A DNA stretch of 64,000 bases from Opisthocomus hoazin (Eukaryota; Chordata; Aves; Opisthocomiformes; Opisthocomidae), in assembly GCF_030867145.1 (NCBI RefSeq), contig NC_134415.1, forward strand, positions 18,454,417-18,518,416, written 5' to 3'. The position numbers were made by a program, and so were the translations under genes. Position 1 is the first letter of the stretch. The number at the start of each line of letters is the position of its first letter. The notes under the pieces were generated by a model. That model searched no databases, was not told where the DNA came from, and saw nothing but the letters and a program-made list of their open reading frames with translations. Of this stretch, positions 13,101 through 24,790 are shown piece after piece.

Positions 13101-15337
13101 GATTAAAGCAGAACCAGCTTTCAAGTTGGACCTATTTATATTAATACAAATAAATAAATACACAGTTCTTACAGGGGAGATCCTCAAGAAATTATCAGTA
13201 ATTTGAGGTCTCTGTTTACATTTAAGACAGCCTCTTCTTATTTACAAGAAAATAATAAAACCCATAAAAACAGTAAATTATACTCACAGTACTTTTGACT
13301 AGCAAACACACTCTTAATGTAATGTAGGCTTCAATTCATTAATGTTAAGAGAGATTACAGAATAGCCTTATCTAAACTACCCTGAATTATCATGTTGACT
13401 CACAACTGAGAACTCATACTGCCTTAAGGTTACTGTTGTTCCTTAACAATAAGGAGTCGTCAACTTGCGCTGCTACATGACTTTCTCTTTAGCTCTTTTA
13501 CTTGCTTTTCAAAGTAGCTGCACCTCTAGAGAATTCCCCACCACTTTGTGGATATGACATTGAGGAACAGAGATTTACAGAAAATAACAGGTTTACTGTG
13601 GATCATGGAGCAGAACAGGAAAAATGAGAGGCATGCAGACTATGTGACAAGGAAATCTGTGCTGTAGTTACCTGGACAACTGTATACTTCAAATATCTGC
13701 TAAGATAAAACTGCAAGGGGGAGATTTCCATGTGTGACTGTGCATGCATTTAAGTAAATAATCTGTGCATCCAAAACACCCCAAGAAATTAACTCCCTCC
13801 TGATAATCTGCTCCTCCAATAGAGGGAAAGTCACTTACAGTGGATTTAGAGATCATCAGAGAGCCAGAACATACAAGAGGTCCTTCTGTGCCAAAAAATT
13901 AGTAAGGTACCACCCAGAACTGTGAAATAATCTTCTTCCCTCTCTGCACTCTCAGGCAAGGCTACAAAGAGCCTTCACCAAAACAGAACAATGATGCTTT
14001 CAAAACATAGCACAAACACACACAGAGATGAAGACAGCTGAGAGAGGGGATGACAAATAGATCAAATGACGCTGAAACAGAAAAAACAACTTTTGGACAA
14101 GTCTTTGGATGAGGCCAAAGAATGGTTGCCCTTTTGAAAGAAGATTAAGTGAAGTCCCACCATAACAGCCTAGATCTCTTCAAATCTTCTTGTGAATGTG
14201 ATAGCAGCAAAAAAATAAGCTGCGCTTACTAACAATCCATCCACTTTGCACCAAGTTAAGGTCACACACTCACAAAAACATATCCCCAGGAAACGTAAGA
14301 CACCTATAAACCATGAGACATCATTGCTAGATGATTTCTTACAGACACCTTTAGGCAAAAATTTATCAGATATGCACACAAACTAGAGGACACCCATTTC
14401 AGAAAAGCAGTAAAATCATAATCATAAAACCATAAAATGACAGGGAAAAGTTGAGAATGCATTTGTTTGTATCAGTAAAAACAAAATTCAAGTCAGTTAC
14501 ATTCAGCATGAAGTTACTGAAAGGACGGGGAGACTGAGAAAAAGTTATCTGAGCAGGATGGACACACAAGTGACCCACGAGACTCTTTCCACATAGACCA
14601 CAACTGTTTGCCAGCAAATCTGTGTTGCAGAGCAGTAAAGATCAGAGAAAGAGGTCATTCTCTGGGGAGAAGTAAGTACTTTCTCTCCTTGGGGATTCCA
14701 AGAGTTGCTTTGCTGATTAAAAATTTCTGTCTACAGAATAATTACTACAATACAGGGCACTTCCCTTTTGGGCTTATGACCCAAAATCTAATGATGCTAG
14801 ACCATCTTTGGAATCTACAGATTGTGGCCTCTCTGTCAATAAGCTCGATTCAGTTTTTGGATAAGACAGCTTCGATGTGACCATAAGCTTTTTCCAGAAT
14901 TCCCAGGAACTACAGTAAAAAAAAGTCATCACCACCTTAATGATTAAACCCATCTAGTTGCTTTGGTTTACACAAAGCATTGCTCAAACCTCCTTCGTCC
15001 TAACTCCCCCCATTCTCTCTTACACAGCTGTTTAAACATCAGCTGCAAGTGGAAAAGTGATTATGCCCCCCTTCCCAAAAAACAAGGGGGGGGGGAAAAA
15101 AAAAAAGAGAAAGAGATACATAGAGATGGAAGCACCAGGATTTTCAAAACAGAATATCTGCAATTTATCACCTAAATTCATATTAAAAAAAATCCAACAA
15201 GATACACCTTTTTATTTTTATTTTTTTTTAAGATAGCTGATAAAATTTGTGTATATCATACATTATGTAGTAGAAAAATCTGGCAACTCATTCTGGTGCC
15301 TACATTATTTAATGATAGCCATGCAATGTTAACTAAC
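10145..15337. other. AT-rich BTBD9 intron, no recognisable content
   Basis: More than 5 kb between CR1 element H and BTBD9 coding exon 5. I see only short meaningless frames and homopolymer runs, for example a G-run/A-run junction near 15,085-15,110. Confidence 0.6.
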
Positions 15338-15457
15338 CTGCAGACACGGGCAGGAAAATACAGGTTCTGCCAGGACCGACAGAGGTATTTAGAGTGATCG
15401 ATAACCCGAATCCAGTCTAACTCATCCATGGACACCTCAATGTAGTAGGAGTAAGAC
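15338..15457 (-). CDS. BTBD9: BTBD9 coding exon 5 (continuation of first discoidin domain)
   Basis: A 120-base exon joins in phase (CG then G) to exon 4. It encodes SYSYYIEVSMDELDWIRVID and RSWQNLYFPARVCR, reaching about residue 385. The donor GTTAGT follows AG. Vertebrate BTBD9 is about 610 residues long, so the end of this domain, the second discoidin domain and the C-terminal tail are missing here. I did not find their exons between 1 and 15,337, so they presumably lie left of the window. Confidence 0.93.
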
Positions 15458-16883
15458 CTATGGATTGTCAAAAAAACACTGGTTAGAATATAAGCAACCA
15501 CATTTTAGATACTAAATTTTACACTGTCTTCCAGATTTTCAGTTATGCTGAAAAAAAGGCTATTTATTCCTACCCACAGACCTGTACTCTAAGTTACCTA
15601 AAAAGAGATCATTATTTTCAAAGTAGCTTTGAAAACAAATTCACATGCAGTTAAGACATGTTTTCAGAATGACTTAAAACATCCTAACACTGACAAGCTG
15701 CAGTAATTAGATGAGACCATTGTCCCTCAAAAAAATGCAATGGAAACTTTTAACTCAGTCATAGAAATACTCATTTGTATTCCTTCGGTGTAAAATAAAT
15801 CTAAAACACCAGTGATACAGTTACTATTTCTATTGCCACATCAAAAAAGAAAAATTAAAAAAAACATTTAGTAGATCAAAAATGCAAAATTCAAGCCTTC
15901 ACTTGAAAAAAGCAAATTTACTTTATGATCATTTTCTTACTGATGTTCTACTTCACTTCTGACCCTTCAGTTGTTCACAAAACATTGTTAAGCCTGTCAC
16001 TACTTAAACATATCAAAATTACCTCATCAAAAAATAAAAAACCAGTCACCAATACCTTTGTTAATACTTTCTATTATTTTTCTGAGGACTTAAAGAGGTC
16101 TAAAGTGGTACTGTTTGAAAATTCTTAAAATGTTAGATAACACTATTAATACCAATTTATGCACCTAGAAAGGTAACGTGGAGTCTTTAAGATGTCAACT
16201 GCATAATCACCTTTCACATTCACACCAACTAGATGTGAAATATTCACAACCCATACAAACACACTGTGTTTTAGCAACATTATTATTACTAGCCCATGCA
16301 CATTTGACCAAACTAGGCTCCAGCATTCTAGAGTTTGAGCAGTTTGGAACCAAAAGTTAGAGCCTGTCAGTCCTCTGTGTGGTGAGAATTTAGGGATTTC
16401 TCATATGACCATCACTAGACTGATGCAAATTTGTAACCAATATACAACATGCTATTTTTGGGGGTTTCTGAAGAAAAATTCAGAAAGGAAAAATTACCTC
16501 AAAAATACAGTTCCATTATCATACACAACACTCTGCCTTTTATTTTTCTTACAGAGAGCATTTTTTTTTTCACGAGGTAATTTGGACAGCTAGTCTAATT
16601 AACACTTTTATATCTAAGATTCATCTGTTAATAACACCTCTAAATTAGAGATCCAAAACACACTTGTTAGTTTGTATTTGGTTCTGTTAAGAATGTACAT
16701 TATCAACATAAAGATACCTGATACAGCAGAGCTTCACAAAGACAGTTAAAATGAATGAGTGGTTTAAAAAGATGTTCAACAAGAAGCCACCATGAGCTTG
16801 TACAGTTGCTAAGACGTCTCTTTTGGAGATATTATTCATGTATCCCATGAGAAAGATGCAGATACATGGCTGGCAATTCTTAG

Positions 16884-17360
16884 ACTAAAAGAGTATATTG
16901 GTTGGAAAGCAACTCTAGAAATAGCGAGGACAATCTTCGAGCAAGTTCCTTAAGGTCTTGGCTGGTAAAGTTCTGCATACCTCATAGCTCCAAGGAGTTT
17001 TATCCACAGCCTTTCTGCGCAAACTCTTCCCAAGCTCAACTACCCCATTATTAACTGTTTTCCTAATATTTAAAAGCAATTTATCTTGCTGCTTGTGTCC
17101 ACTCTTTGTCCTCTCAGGACACAGCTGTAAGAGGATTCTGGCCCTGTATTCTCTATATTCTTCCATTAAATACGCAAAGACAGCAGTAAGTTCCTCCTTC
17201 TAAGCTTTCTCCTCTCATAACAGCAAGTTCTCTCAGCATCTCCTTATACATCGTGTGCTCAAGCCCTCATCATCTTTGCGTCCTGCTGAACTCACACCAG
17301 TGTGTCAGTATCTTGTACTGAGGAGCTCACAACTGGATGAAGTACTCCAAATGCTTCCAT
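16884..17360 (-). mobile_element. Old CR1 fragment (degenerate)
   Basis: Read on the minus strand this resembles the CR1 C-terminal RT region and 3' UTR: a stretch close to LEYFIQLRAPQ near 17,340, the GTCCTGAGAGGACAAAGAGT block near 17,110, and a tail like the terminal CCAACC-ATTC motif near 16,890. It is heavily mutated and belongs to an older group than the other CR1 copies. Confidence 0.65.
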
Positions 17361-18422
17361 TTCTGTTTATCTTAGACAGTTGAGCGACTGGGGCAAAAAC
17401 CTAACTGAGGTACTATACCCGACAGGAAGCGAAAGAAAGTCCAATACCAAACTTTCCACACAAAAACAAAAAAGTCAGGTTGACACAGAAACTACATCCT
17501 AAACCAGATAGATACCCTCAGTATTTTCTGATGACAAAAAACTCTAGAGATTCATCTTGTGTGATATTCTGTCACCAACAATAGTTTGTTCTATACATTT
17601 CAGAAGAAGGGCACAGAACACAGATAATTTTTTTTAATATGTTGTCTCAAAGAGAAGCATTTTTCCCCGAGTTTCAGCAGCTGCCAATTTATGCCTTGCA
17701 GATGGGGGGCATTTTACCAGTTACAAGCTCTCTAAAAATTGTTAGACAGCTCCTCATTAATAATTTGCTTCTAATACTTTTTCAAATTTTATAGAATTGG
17801 TTGATAATTGGCTTAGAAATTTGGTTGATCTTCTGGAATAAGTAGTATAATACTGTATGAAGTAATTCCTTGTACCTTCAAAGATTTAGTTTTCAATCTT
17901 TCCAAAAGGAATAGAGGAGAAGCATAAATTTCAGTTGAACTGAATCAGGTGAGCTTCCCTGAAACAATTAAATAGCTAAAAATTCATTCAGCTTGTTTTG
18001 AATGATTAATAACTGTAATGCATCTTTAAAAAATAATATATAAAAATAAAAATCAATAAAACATTGGTACACCCTGTGCTAAAATAACACGTCTTAATTA
18101 AGAAAACAAAATGCAACCACTTTGCAATTCTAAACTGTTAGTCTGGGAATCTTTTATTAGAAAGGTAACAATGTATTAAAGTATAAGTAGCTTGTTTTAT
18201 TGTCTTTAACAGCAAATTGTTTACGATTACCTATATGAGCTGTCTACTAAATTGCAAAATCTTTGTCATGGTAAGTTATAAAATTAATATATTCAGTTTG
18301 TCACAAAAAGAAGCTCATAATTTTCCTACTTAAGCAGTCACTCAGTTGTTCAAATATGCATAATTTGATCTTTCATGCACTCCGTAACAACCTAAAGTTG
18401 GAGCATAAATTGGCTAAGGCAT

Positions 18423-18466
18423 CCATGGTACTTCATACTTCACCCCATGGTACTTCATACTTCACC
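18423..18466. repeat. Perfect 22-bp tandem duplication
   Basis: The unit starting CCATGGTACTTCATAC is present twice without mismatch (18,423-18,444 and 18,445-18,466). It is a recent slippage or duplication within the BTBD9 intron. Confidence 0.85.
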
Positions 18467-19013
18467 AGTCTCACCACAAAGTGGCTTCTAATAACTACTG
18501 TAGCTAGTAATTCACATTCTAAATAAATTTTACTATCTCTGAATTATTGTCAAAGTGTGCTATTTTTTAACAATTTTGATATATTGAAAAGATCTGAAAA
18601 AACATTCCTTCAATGTCTGGAATGTAAATATGTAAAATATATGGTTCCTGCAAAAGAACTAGAATATTGTTTTTCGAACTGAAATAAAAGCAGTTGAAAA
18701 CTAAATGGCAAATGGAAAACAAAACAATTCAATTTATGTAAACTCTCATTAGTATTATAAACTATTTAATGAAGACACAAAAAATACATTGAAATATTAT
18801 GAGGTAGTTTAGTATCACACAATATGGTCTGGTGTGTAAGCAACCAAAACTGCATTTAAAAAACAGGTTTTTTTCCAAATAAAGCTTGTCCTTGTCATCT
18901 CCAACATGGTATCATGCTGTTTCTATAAAATATTTAATGAATATTATGCATTGATATATTACTATCAGTACAAAATGCATTACCTTCCCTTTCTACGTCA
19001 GCTTGGCACCTAC

Positions 19014-19233
19014 CGACTATCTCTGTCCCACAGCAGTATTCGTATGTGGTTGATTATTGACGGCTGGCCTAGTTTAATTTCAATTCCAGAACGGCAGTCA
19101 TCATCGATTGGGTGTCGAGAGAAGCCATGATCCAAGTCATAGTTCTGAGTATCCCCATCTAACAAAGCAGACTTCAGCTCCCCTTTTACAACCTGGGCAC
19201 CATACTTCATCGTTGCAATATTTTCCCCCGGTA
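19014..19233 (-). CDS. BTBD9: BTBD9 coding exon 4 (first F5/8-type discoidin domain, N-terminal part)
   Basis: A 220-base exon encodes residues 272-344 plus two bases of codon 345. It starts IPGENIATMKYGAQVVKGEL and includes LLDGDTQNYDLDHGFSRHP and IEIKLGQPSIINHIRILLWD. This is the first of two coagulation-factor 5/8 C-type (discoidin-like) domains of BTBD9. The acceptor TTCTTAG and donor GTAGGTG are canonical. No disruption is seen. Confidence 0.95.
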
Positions 19234-21228
19234 CTAAGAAAAGGAAATAATTGCTTAATTTTTACACTCTCATACTGCAAATTAGATGTTCTGAACATCA
19301 ACCGTACCAAGTCAGAACAAAGACTTCTTGCCAGTATCCTTTCCTGGCCACAAACACATGCTCAAAGAAAACCAAAAGTACAAAAAGAGAGTCATGTTAG
19401 AAATTTTGTTTTTTCCATTTCATTTGATGTCCCCTAGGTCTTCTATGGTAATAATAAGTAGTGATCATTTACTGGTATGCAGTATCTATATTCTCAGTCC
19501 TCTTCATGATTTTACAGAATTCTATTGCACCTTCCTCATTCAATCATCACTTTTCTCCTGTTTTTAAAGTTTTGGTCTATTTAGTCTCTCCTTGTGATCA
19601 ACCTCTCACCATATCTCTAGTAATTTTTTTGCCCTTTCTTTCCCATTTTTTTGTTCTAGTTTCAACTGGGGTTTTTTTTGTTTGAAGTGGAAGGAAACTA
19701 AAAGTCACATAAAATGTTCAAGATGCGGCTGCATCATGAACTTGCAGAGGGGTATATACAGTGGTATAGCTATACAAGTTTCCAGTACTCTGCAAAGCTA
19801 AACAAACTTGAGTGAAATTGGAAACTTTTAGCTACTTGGGCTGTGAACCAACATGATAAAGCAAGTTTTTTATGCCACCATTTCACAGTAATAAACCTGT
19901 TACACACAAGGAACAGATATTCCATCGGGATAACCAGGGATGACAGTCCCTAACTCCAATTGCAAAACAATACATCGATGAACCACACTGTTAAAAAGAC
20001 ATTTTTAACAGTCTTGTTTGAGGAGAGACCCTATAAAACCTGACCTGAAAGTCAAATGATGAAAAGCTGCCCCAGAATTCTTCAGGCAGGTTGGCAAGAG
20101 AAGTATGAATTTTAACAGGATGTTAAGTTTCACATTTAAAGAACATAATATGAAATGGTAAAAATTTAACTGTATTGTAGTACTACTACATAAAAACGTC
20201 AAATGCACAACTATCAAATCGCAAGCGGATCTCAATGTTTCCACAAAAAGGAAAAAAGTCCCAAGATCCTGAACTAGTACTAAAACAACACAAAAATTCA
20301 GCTCCAAAAAGCTATGATTTTGACAAAGCTAGAAATGTTGAGATTAGCAGCATATTATTATTGAGACATAAATATGCAGAAAAAGAAGTCAGAAAACACC
20401 ATTTAACGTTTTCAAGTTTATCTACTGCACTGATGCACTGTCAACCGAATGACTTGCATGGTAAGACTTTTACAGTATCCTAATATTGAACTCATATGTT
20501 TAAATACTAATATCTGTAACTTCTAAGAGAGAACAAAGGGGAGATGCAGTTCTGAGAAGGCAGTTTTTTTCAGGGCTCATCATGCACGACAGACTACAGT
20601 GCAGGCTCTTAAAGAACATTTAACTTTATTCTTTGCCATGGGGCAAGTACTCTCTGTAAATCACATGTTAAATAGCAAAACAATAATATCTTTCTAAAGC
20701 TCAGGGTTAGATATTCTTGTTGAATTAACAGAGAGCGCAAATAAAAGTTAAACAAAAGGTTTCTCTCACTTTTTAGGCTTCCATTAACACAATTTTGGAA
20801 GACTATACTATTTGGGCAAGCATGTAAAGAGTAAGAAAAAAAATCTAAGGTAGTGGAGAAAAGATGAAAATCTTCATGAAGTAGAAAACAAGTCATCATC
20901 AACATAAAACCATTTAAATATCCTGTATCCTGCAGACAATGCATTTTTAATATTTTCACAAAAGTTTTTCTATTAAAATAGCACTTCCTCTAGGAAAATA
21001 CACTCTTCTTACAACACTCATGTTTGAGCAATGTCAGAGATATAAAGCAAGAAAATAAGTAGACAAATATTATTTGAGGAACAGAAATGACAAGAACAGT
21101 ACACAAGATATTTTGTTATGTAAGCCTTTTAAAACACCTAATAACAGATAAAAACTCAAAGCATAACTTAACCATATCCTGTAGACAACTATAGTCACTA
21201 AATGAGAACAAAAAAACCTGACACTTAC

Positions 21229-21493
21229 TTAACATGCCCCTGTAGTTGAGGTCCATGTCCCGACTCTCAGAACGAATCTTAATGGCATCTAGGATGGCAT
21301 CAGGTGACAACAATCCAGAAGGTCTTACAACATTTAGTAGTTCTGTTAGACTCATTAGTGGCAAACGTACTGCTTGCATGATTTCAGCATGGTTTTCCTT
21401 GGGGTTATGTTTACACCAATTCATCAAAGCTTGGAAAATGTCCTTCTCAGGAGCTGCAAATGAGTCCCTCAGTACAATATTGAGAAGAGCAGC
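21229..21493 (-). CDS. BTBD9: BTBD9 coding exon 3 (BACK domain)
   Basis: A 265-base exon encodes residues 184-271 plus one base of codon 272. Motifs include ALLNIVLRDSFAAPEKDIF, NWCKHNPKENHAEIMQAVRL, and LLNVVRPSGLLSPDAILDAI, ending DMDLNYRGML. This is the BACK domain that links BTB to the substrate-binding part. The acceptor TTCCAG and donor GTAAGTG are both good matches. The frame is intact and the phase matches the next exon at 19,233. Confidence 0.95.
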
Positions 21494-23128
21494 CTGGAAA
21501 AAAACAAAAAAAACCTGACAAACCCAAATAAACAGAAATAAAAGTAAATTTATTTTTAAAAAAAGGAAGCATAAAAAGAAATTAAGATAAGGCAAAAATT
21601 AATGAGTATTTTAACTTGTAGTTATTAAAGAGAGTCTCCAAAGGACTGACTACCTGAAATTGTAGCTTATTTTAGTTACTTCTACAAGAATTATAGAATC
21701 CATCATGTAAATAACAGGTAATATTACAAACCCACTAGGAGAAATAAGTCAGAATTGAAACGTGGAGAATTATTCAAACCAATTTAATTCCAGTTAGTAA
21801 TTCAAATTTACTTTGGAATACAGGAAGTGATTTGGGGATTTGGTATTATTGTTCAAAGCATTCCTTTAACCTTAGGCTCATGTAAGAAGACTGATGAGAA
21901 AAAGTGTGGCGTGGGATCCCCTTTTTAAACCATTTCTAACTATTTGGGATTTCCCCCCTCTTCTCTCCCTCTTTTGGTAACAACTTAGAACCAGCAGGTA
22001 AAAACTTCAGTGGCTCTTATGCATGCAGAAGACCCACTGACTGTAAAATGAGAACAAAAAGAATTGAACAGCATTTTGATTTTCACTTAGCTAGCAGAAT
22101 AATTAAGGGTTTGCCTAACAAAAGAATACATCTCTCATATATTCCAGGACTGACTATGCCAAAGATGTCATAAAGTACGCACTTCCTGATGAACGACGTT
22201 GGCTGATTTCTTTATTGATAATATGCTCTCAGAGATCAGATTTAACAAACCCCATGACAGAGCTCGGTAGAGAAAAAAAAAACACCTTTTTCCCCTACAC
22301 GGCTAGTAAGTCAGCAGAGTGTCTTGTACATATTCAAGGAATAGACCCACCATAGCTTCTCCACAAAAAACACTTCAAAAAAAAAACAAAAAAAACAAAC
22401 AAACCATCATTCATTAAAGATGCTCTGCTGCTTCATTGAACATCACTTGAAAACACTCTATCACTATTATGTGCGGCTCAAAGACCAGTCCAGTGTAAGT
22501 GGAAAATTTCAATGTCATAGAACAGCCTGACTCGGGTACAAGTATTTATGCTTTTAACAACAACAAAAAAACCCAACACACAAAAAAACCCAAACCACCC
22601 TCCAACACCACCATATTATGCAGTTTCAGAACATGATGACAATCAGCAACATAACTCTCAGCAACTTCCAGAATGGTTTAGCTTACACAGTAGAAAATCA
22701 CCCACCACTGAGACAACCTATATCCAGAAATTCATAGAATGGAGTATCTTCTGCTGTCTTCAAATCTTTACTTTATATTCCCTGGGTACCATTCAGAAAT
22801 CAATTATATTATTTCAAGGACAGATGAAAAAAGACAAATTAAGATTAGATAGCCTGCTTCCACCTTCTAGAACACTCCATCAGATTTACTGTATTTAGCT
22901 ATACTGACTGGTCAAAATTAAATACCTAAAAAATTCCGAACAGATCACGAGGATTTTCAGTTCAGCTTGGCTTGAACATTTCCAGCTGTCACAGTTGCAC
23001 TAGTATGAAATGGTACCTGTTAACTAACATAGAAACTTGTACCTGGTGCCCCCATTAGTGTTTTATCATGAAATTGTATACAGATCAAGATTAACATTCC
23101 TGGGGAAAAAAGCGCAAACAAAACATAC

Positions 23129-23492
23129 CTTAGAAAGCGACAGGAAGCCTTCACTGGAGAGCACCTCTTGGGCATTTCTATCCATGAACATACAGCACAT
23201 ACAAGTTAATTTGGGAAGGGAATAAAGACTGGCAACATCAAATGTCATACAGACATTCTGAATATTAAGTATTGTGCAAAGATACTCAGATGTGGAATCC
23301 TCCAGTTCTGGGAACCCATATTTATGTGCTAGGCTTAAGAAGTCTAGGAGAACCTCCTCTTTTTCATCTCGTAGTGTAGCACGACCAGTGTAAATATATT
23401 TCAACAGCATGGTAAATGCTTCTGCAGTGGTGTCCTGAAGAGGAATTTCTGCTTCAGGCTGAGATTCTCTCATTCCGCCATACAATAATGCC
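23129..23492 (-). CDS. BTBD9: BTBD9 coding exon 2 (rest of BTB, start of BACK)
   Basis: This 364-base exon completes Arg62 and continues through residue 183. It begins ALLYGGMRESQPEAEIPLQD, the second half of the BTB domain, and runs through YIYTGRATL and LAHKYGFPELEDSTSEYL into the BACK-like region, ending at GFLSLSK. The acceptor is CTATAG and the donor GTATGT. Sequence and phase agree with vertebrate BTBD9, with no stop or frameshift. The BTB domain mediates dimerisation and Cullin-3 contact in this family (established); no divergence is seen that would suggest loss. Confidence 0.95.
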
Positions 23493-24579
23493 CTATAGGA
23501 AGATAAAATTTGAGATATGTCCTGATAAAAATCAGGCAAAAAGCAGAAAGAGAAAGGGGTAAATGACTATTTACAGCAAGGGGAATACAAAAGGGATATG
23601 GTTTAAGAATCTACAAAAGCAAAACCCTTATACTTGGCATTTAAAGAGCAGCTCTGGTCTGAGAGCAGCTGCACAAGAATAATATTCTAACACATCATGT
23701 TTTTATCCTACACAACAATTGCTCCACCTCCACTTTGTATAACAGTGTGCAAAGCAGACATTGAGATATGATTCTCATACTTTTTTTTTTTTTTTCTTTA
23801 AATATAGTGCTATCAGTGAGCAAGAAAAAAAAATTCCTAAAGCAAGTGAAACCAACAGTTTGCCACTATAATAGCAGTGGCAGATTAGCAAATCTCGGGA
23901 TTCTTGATCCTTTGCTCCTTACTCTAAACCCAGCACACAACAACTCCGATGAGATCCTGAATCTTGAGAAAAACCAAAGTACTCACAGTTATCTTTTAAA
24001 ATATGATAGACAGTTTGAACACAACTTGCATTCGCACTTTAGTTTAGTTATTAGCTTAGACCTCTGACAAAATTAACTGGAAAAAGATTATCAGGAAGTT
24101 CTATTAATAACATTTAAAGTGAAAAATGCCCACCTCTTAATAAAGCTGGATTAGTATTATTTCTAGTTTTAAAATATATATTCCAACCTGTATCAACCAG
24201 ACCTCTTTAAATACTTAGAAAGCTTAATTTTGACACATTGATATTATCTCAGTATATTCCATAGAAGTACACCATCCATACTCTAAGAAATCAAAACAAT
24301 TTTACATCAGAACTTTTCTGTTCTGAAGTTATCTTCCTCTTGAATTTGTGAAACTACCTTCAAAATCCAATTTAATGAAGGTCAAAAAGAATAACATCAT
24401 GACATGGTATTTATCTTTTTATATTTGGACACAATGATTTGATGTGCGGGGAAACATTCGCGCAGAAAAGGTCACACTCAATGGACAGATGATTACACCC
24501 TGAAAAGTTCATAGAGAAACAATGTTTATCTCATCTGCATGAAAATTTCCTGTGAGCCTGACAAAAAACTATACTTCAC

Positions 24580-24790
24580 CTGAAATAATGGCACCTAGCA
24601 GCCAGGATCACTCTGTGTGCCGGGAAACGTTTCTTTTCTACAATAAAGGTAACGTCACTATATTCTTCCCCATTCATCAGAGCACCAATATGCTCCGACA
24701 GAATGTGGACGTGGTCAATCTCACCCACAGCTGTGTAAGGACGAAGCGGATGGCTGTTACTCATCTTGGAGGGATGGTGATACTGGTAGC
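24580..24790 (-). CDS. BTBD9: BTBD9 coding exon 1 (start of BTB domain)
   Basis: BTBD9 is a BTB-BACK-discoidin protein, thought to act as a Cullin-3 substrate adaptor and linked in humans to restless-legs syndrome. The conserved start ATG is at 24,762-24,764; the exon itself begins after an acceptor at 24,790. Coding bases 24,580-24,764 give residues 1-61, beginning MSNSHPLRPY and including VGEIDHVHILSEHIGAL and EKKRFPAHRVILAAR, which match vertebrate BTBD9 closely. This is the first half of the BTB fold. The donor after AG (codon phase 2) reads GTGAAG. The 26 bases upstream of the ATG are open in the same frame and could encode part of an N-terminal extension from the exon at 29.8 kb. Confidence 0.93.

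Larger units (their letters stand above)
1..15337 (-). other. BTBD9: BTBD9 intron 3' of coding exon 5 (continues beyond window)
   Basis: This AT-rich sequence has no recognisable exon. It holds the CR1 elements listed separately (4,740-8,748 and 9,525-10,144), a likely ancient CR1-like fragment near the left end, a short tandem repeat at 529-583 and a C-run/A-run junction near 3,667-3,690. The other open frames are short and lack homology or splice logic. Confidence 0.7.
15458..19013 (-). other. BTBD9: BTBD9 intron between coding exons 5 and 4
   Basis: AT-rich intron. The only recognisable content is an old minus-strand CR1 fragment (16,884-17,360) and a 22-bp tandem duplication at 18,423-18,466. 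No exon-like frame was found. Confidence 0.75.
19234..24579 (-). other. BTBD9: BTBD9 introns between coding exons 4, 3, 2 and 1
   Basis: This span includes three introns (19,234-21,228; 21,494-23,128; 23,493-24,579) separated by the listed exons. They are AT-rich with homopolymer runs. I see no repeats of recognisable family and no further exons. Confidence 0.75.
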
